Source of the DNA: Candidatus Tisiphia endosymbiont of Sialis lutaria
Lineage (GTDB): Bacteria; Pseudomonadota; Alphaproteobacteria; Rickettsiales; Rickettsiaceae
Length of the DNA stretch: 64,000 bases
Assembly (NCBI RefSeq): GCF_964026535.1
Contig: NZ_OZ032153.1
Coordinates: 310,001-374,000 of the forward strand
Direction: 5' to 3'
A program made the translations under genes and the position numbers. Below are positions 61,605-64,000 of this stretch, one piece after another (within the stretch, counting starts at the first letter, position 1; the number at the start of each line of letters is the position of its first letter). The notes beneath the pieces were generated by a model. The model had not been told where the DNA came from and ran no database searches. It saw only the letters and a program-made list of their open reading frames with translations.

Positions 61605-61991
61605 CTATAACAACCAAAAAGCTAACGTCATAACTATTGAGGCTATTACAACAAACCAGCCTGTGAAGTTAATAGCTCTTATTGAAAAGCAACGCCCACT
61701 ATCCCAAATTAAGTGACGCACCCCATTACATAAATGGTAAAACCAGGCAAAACTTATAAATATTAGAGGGATTTTAAATAAACTACATTTAAAGAACTGT
61801 AAATATTCGGGATTAAATTTGCTAAAAGATAATAAAATAAAACACCATATCAATACTGATAGTGCAAAAAATAATCCTATCCCCGTCATACGATGCACAA
61901 TAGACAAAACAGCACTGATCTGTTTTTTATATATTGTTAAATGAGGAGAAGTTGGTCTGCTATTATAAATTTCCTGCTTTGTTTTTGTCAT
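61605..61991 (-). CDS. sdhC: Succinate dehydrogenase cytochrome b556 subunit
   Basis: A 128-aa haem-binding subunit: RPTSPHLTIYKKQISAVLSI and HRMTGIGLFFALSVLIW at the N-terminus, HLCNGVRHLIWDSG with the haem-ligand His. I use the second Met (61991) because the rickettsial protein begins MTKTKQEIYNSRPTSP; the frame starts at 62003. First gene of sdhCDA. Confidence 0.95.
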   Translation of the reverse strand: MTKTKQEIYNSRPTSPHLTIYKKQISAVLSIVHRMTGIGLFFALSVLIWCFILLSFSKFNPEYLQFFKCSLFKIPLIFISFAWFYHLCNGVRHLIWDSGRCFSIRAINFTGWFVVIASIVMTLAFWLL

Positions 61992-62071
61992 ATATTTTGT
62001 CATAAATTACATTTTATATTAGAGAGACCTAAAATGGAATATAACATAATAGGAATAGATGATAAATACTC

Positions 62072-62818
62072 TTATAATTTATTTTTATGAGTTTGTTCAA
62101 ATAATATTTGCTTTTCGGTATTAATCACCTGTTCTATCTTTTCAGTAAGGTCTCTAACATCAGATTGTTCTATTTCCTCTACCGAGATAACATCAATTAT
62201 CTTTACTTGAATTATCCCTGGTTTCTTAACCCAAAAGCCCCTTGGCCAATATACCCCTGCATTGTGTGCCATCATCACTATCGGTACTTTTGCCAATGAA
62301 GCTAATTTTACTGCACTAGGTTTAAATTTAGCGTTTTGTTCTGGTTTAAATCTAGTAGATTCAGGAAAGATAACCAACCATAAACCACTTTTTATCTTTT
62401 CCTGTCCTTCTCTTAAAATTTGACCAACCGAGATATTAGCGTTACGGTCTACAGCAATTGGCTTAACCATTTTCAACCCCCAGCCGAATAACGGGATATT
62501 AAATAACTCTTTTTTTAATACCCAAGAATGTTCAGGTATAATTAATTGTACAAATATTTGTTCCCAGCATGATTGGTGATTAGACAATACTATGGAAGGA
62601 GATGAAGGTAATTTGTCTAGACCAACAACTTGGTATTTTAAACCACAAAAGATTTTAACCAGCCAAATAAATACATGAGAAAAAATAAACCCTATCCTGT
62701 ATCGTATATAATAGTTGACATTGAAAAATGTTACGGGTATGTAACATATAAGGAAGAATGTAATGGTAAATATAGCAAGTAGTGCATAAAATGTTAATAC
62801 TCTTAAACGCCAAAACAT
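62072..62818 (-). CDS. Lysophospholipid acyltransferase (PlsC-like)
   Basis: A 248-aa acyltransferase probably making phosphatidic acid from 1-acylglycerol-3-phosphate. One or two N-terminal membrane segments; the active site is NHQSCWEQ, that is H-x4-E rather than the commoner H-x4-D, as in many alphaproteobacterial members; then VFPESTRF, and PIVMMAHNAGVYWPRGFW. Together with pgpA it belongs to membrane lipid synthesis. Confidence 0.9.
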   Translation of the reverse strand: MFWRLRVLTFYALLAIFTITFFLICYIPVTFFNVNYYIRYRIGFIFSHVFIWLVKIFCGLKYQVVGLDKLPSSPSIVLSNHQSCWEQIFVQLIIPEHSWVLKKELFNIPLFGWGLKMVKPIAVDRNANISVGQILREGQEKIKSGLWLVIFPESTRFKPEQNAKFKPSAVKLASLAKVPIVMMAHNAGVYWPRGFWVKKPGIIQVKIIDVISVEEIEQSDVRDLTEKIEQVINTEKQILFEQTHKNKL

Positions 62819-62931
62819 AGTTGGTTAACTCATTTGTTAATAATGAATAGATATATAACAGATATATAATAAATATATAGTATAAGATTACTTTTACATA
62901 GCTATAATTAGTAACTATTCGGAGAAATTCA

Positions 62932-63921
62932 ATGAAAAAAACAGCTCTATCCGGATGTCAAGTGACTGGGGATCTACATTTAGGGAACTATCTCGGAGCA
63001 ATTGTTAATTGGTCTAAGATTCAGGATGAGTATAATTGCTTGTTCTTTTTAGCCGATTTACATGCTATTACTATAGATCGCTCACCCATAGAACTAAACT
63101 CTTCTATATTGCAAACTGTTGCCATATATATAGCAACAGGGCTTGTGCCAGAGAAAACTACCATATTCGCACAAAGTATGGTGAAGGAACATACGGAACT
63201 TGCTTGGATATTAAATTGCGTTACCCCACTTGGTTGGCTTAAACGTATGACTCAGTTTAAAGACAAAGCAGGAAAAGACCAGGAAAATGCTGGCTTAGGA
63301 TTATTGTCTTATCCAGTATTGATGGCAGCTGATATATTATTATATAATGCTGACATAGTACCTGTTGGTGATGATCAAAAACAGCATTTGGAACTTACCA
63401 GAGATATTGCGGCTATTATCAATAGAAAATTCAATCAGGATGTCCTAAAATTACCTGAACCATTAATTCAAGGCTCATCAAGAATAATGAGCTTAAAAGA
63501 CGGTCGTAAAAAAATGAGTAAATCTGATCCATCTGATTTATCTCGTATTAATTTAAATGATAGCCCAGATCAAATTTACCAAAAAATTAAAAAAGCTAAA
63601 ACAGATCATTTAGCGGAAATCAGTTATGATCCTCAAAATAGACCAGAAATTAGCAATTTAATTGACATTTATTGCAGTTTATCTGGTACTAATGTTGACA
63701 AAATAGTTGATCAGTACCAAAATGCCGGTTTTGCCAAATTTAAGGAGGAGCTAGCTGATATTATCATCACGACTCTAACTCCCATTCATGGTAAATATAC
63801 AGAGTTAATGAAAAACCAAGATTATTTGATAACTACATTATATAACGGAGCGGATAAAGCTAGAATGACCGCTGCTAAAACTCTGATTGAACTCAAGAAA
63901 TTAATGGGCTTTGTTGTGTAA
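62932..63921 (+). CDS. trpS: Tryptophanyl-tRNA synthetase
   Basis: Class I synthetase (329 aa): ATP-binding TGDLHLGNYLGAIVNW (HIGH form), KMSKSDPSD (KMSKS), and the Trp-binding stretch LLSYPVLMAADILLYNADIV. ATG preceded by GGAGAAATTCA. Divergent from the plsC-like gene across 113 bp. Confidence 0.98.
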   Translation: MKKTALSGCQVTGDLHLGNYLGAIVNWSKIQDEYNCLFFLADLHAITIDRSPIELNSSILQTVAIYIATGLVPEKTTIFAQSMVKEHTELAWILNCVTPLGWLKRMTQFKDKAGKDQENAGLGLLSYPVLMAADILLYNADIVPVGDDQKQHLELTRDIAAIINRKFNQDVLKLPEPLIQGSSRIMSLKDGRKKMSKSDPSDLSRINLNDSPDQIYQKIKKAKTDHLAEISYDPQNRPEISNLIDIYCSLSGTNVDKIVDQYQNAGFAKFKEELADIIITTLTPIHGKYTELMKNQDYLITTLYNGADKARMTAAKTLIELKKLMGFVV

Positions 63922-63951
63922 AAAACCAATTATGATCTACTAATTTCTATA

Positions 63952-64000
63952 TATAGTAAATTCAGGAGGATTTGGTGTTAGGAGCGATGGAGCGAGGCCT
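63952..64000. repeat. Element C copy 4, cut by the window edge
   Basis: TATAGTAAATTCAGGAGGAT and then GGAGCGATGGAGCGAGGCCT match the left half of element C. It begins 30 bp after trpS. Confidence 0.75.

Overview
The window is about 64 kb of AT-rich, gene-dense DNA from an obligate intracellular alphaproteobacterium of the family Rickettsiaceae. The evidence is an OmpB(Sca5)-like autotransporter, the sdhC-sdhD-sdhA and F1-ATPase (atpHAGDC) clusters, ProP-like MFS paralogues, an AAA-ATPase/PD-(D/E)XK protein, an Rpn-type nuclease, toxin-antitoxin pairs, and intergenic regions packed with palindromic repeats. A ribulose-phosphate 3-epimerase gene, together with this repeat load, points to a Torix-type lineage ('Candidatus Tisiphia') or a close relative such as 'Ca. 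Megaira' rather than a spotted-fever or typhus Rickettsia. That placement is inference; no rRNA or species marker is present.

Layout. 0-9 kb: truncated queC carrying an in-frame palindromic element, uvrA, divergent ssb overlapping a lipoprotein hydrolase gene, a stack of repeats with one insertion that has an 8-bp target duplication, aspS, and an MHS/ProP-type transporter. 9-19 kb: an accessory stretch with a MliC-type lysozyme inhibitor, a YqaA-like membrane protein, an Rpn nuclease plus the tail of a second copy, an MFS transporter, three toxin-antitoxin modules around polA, and an IS5-type transposase remnant. 19-28.9 kb: a putative YdcF-like protein, secD-yajC, and the F1 genes broken up by repeats. 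29-38.7 kb: lpdA, a serine hydrolase, ftsZ, fumC, a YukJ/DUF2278 protein, lepA, and prfB with its programmed +1 frameshift. 39-42 kb: cspA with a long leader, a DEAD-box helicase, rpe. 42.7-47.5 kb: the large autotransporter with a strong terminator. 48-54 kb: peroxiredoxin, dprA-topA-gltX. 54-58 kb: AAA-ATPase/nuclease, a cro-type regulator, repeats. 58-64 kb: pgpA, chpT-like, sdhA-D-C, plsC-like, trpS.

Most genes are core metabolism and information processing: TCA cycle (lpdA, fumC, sdhACD), ATP synthesis, replication and repair (polA, topA, uvrA, ssb, dprA), translation (aspS, gltX, trpS, prfB, lepA), division (ftsZ), phospholipid synthesis (pgpA, plsC), protein export (secD, yajC) and host-metabolite uptake (two MFS proteins).

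The most unusual content is the repeat system. At least eight families of small palindromic or terminal-inverted-repeat elements fill almost every longer gap. They are nested concentrically: one hairpin element lies at the centre of several different larger elements. Its arm tips vary in sequence but keep pairing. The outer elements repeatedly supply the last codons and stop codon of neighbouring genes, and one lies in frame inside queC.
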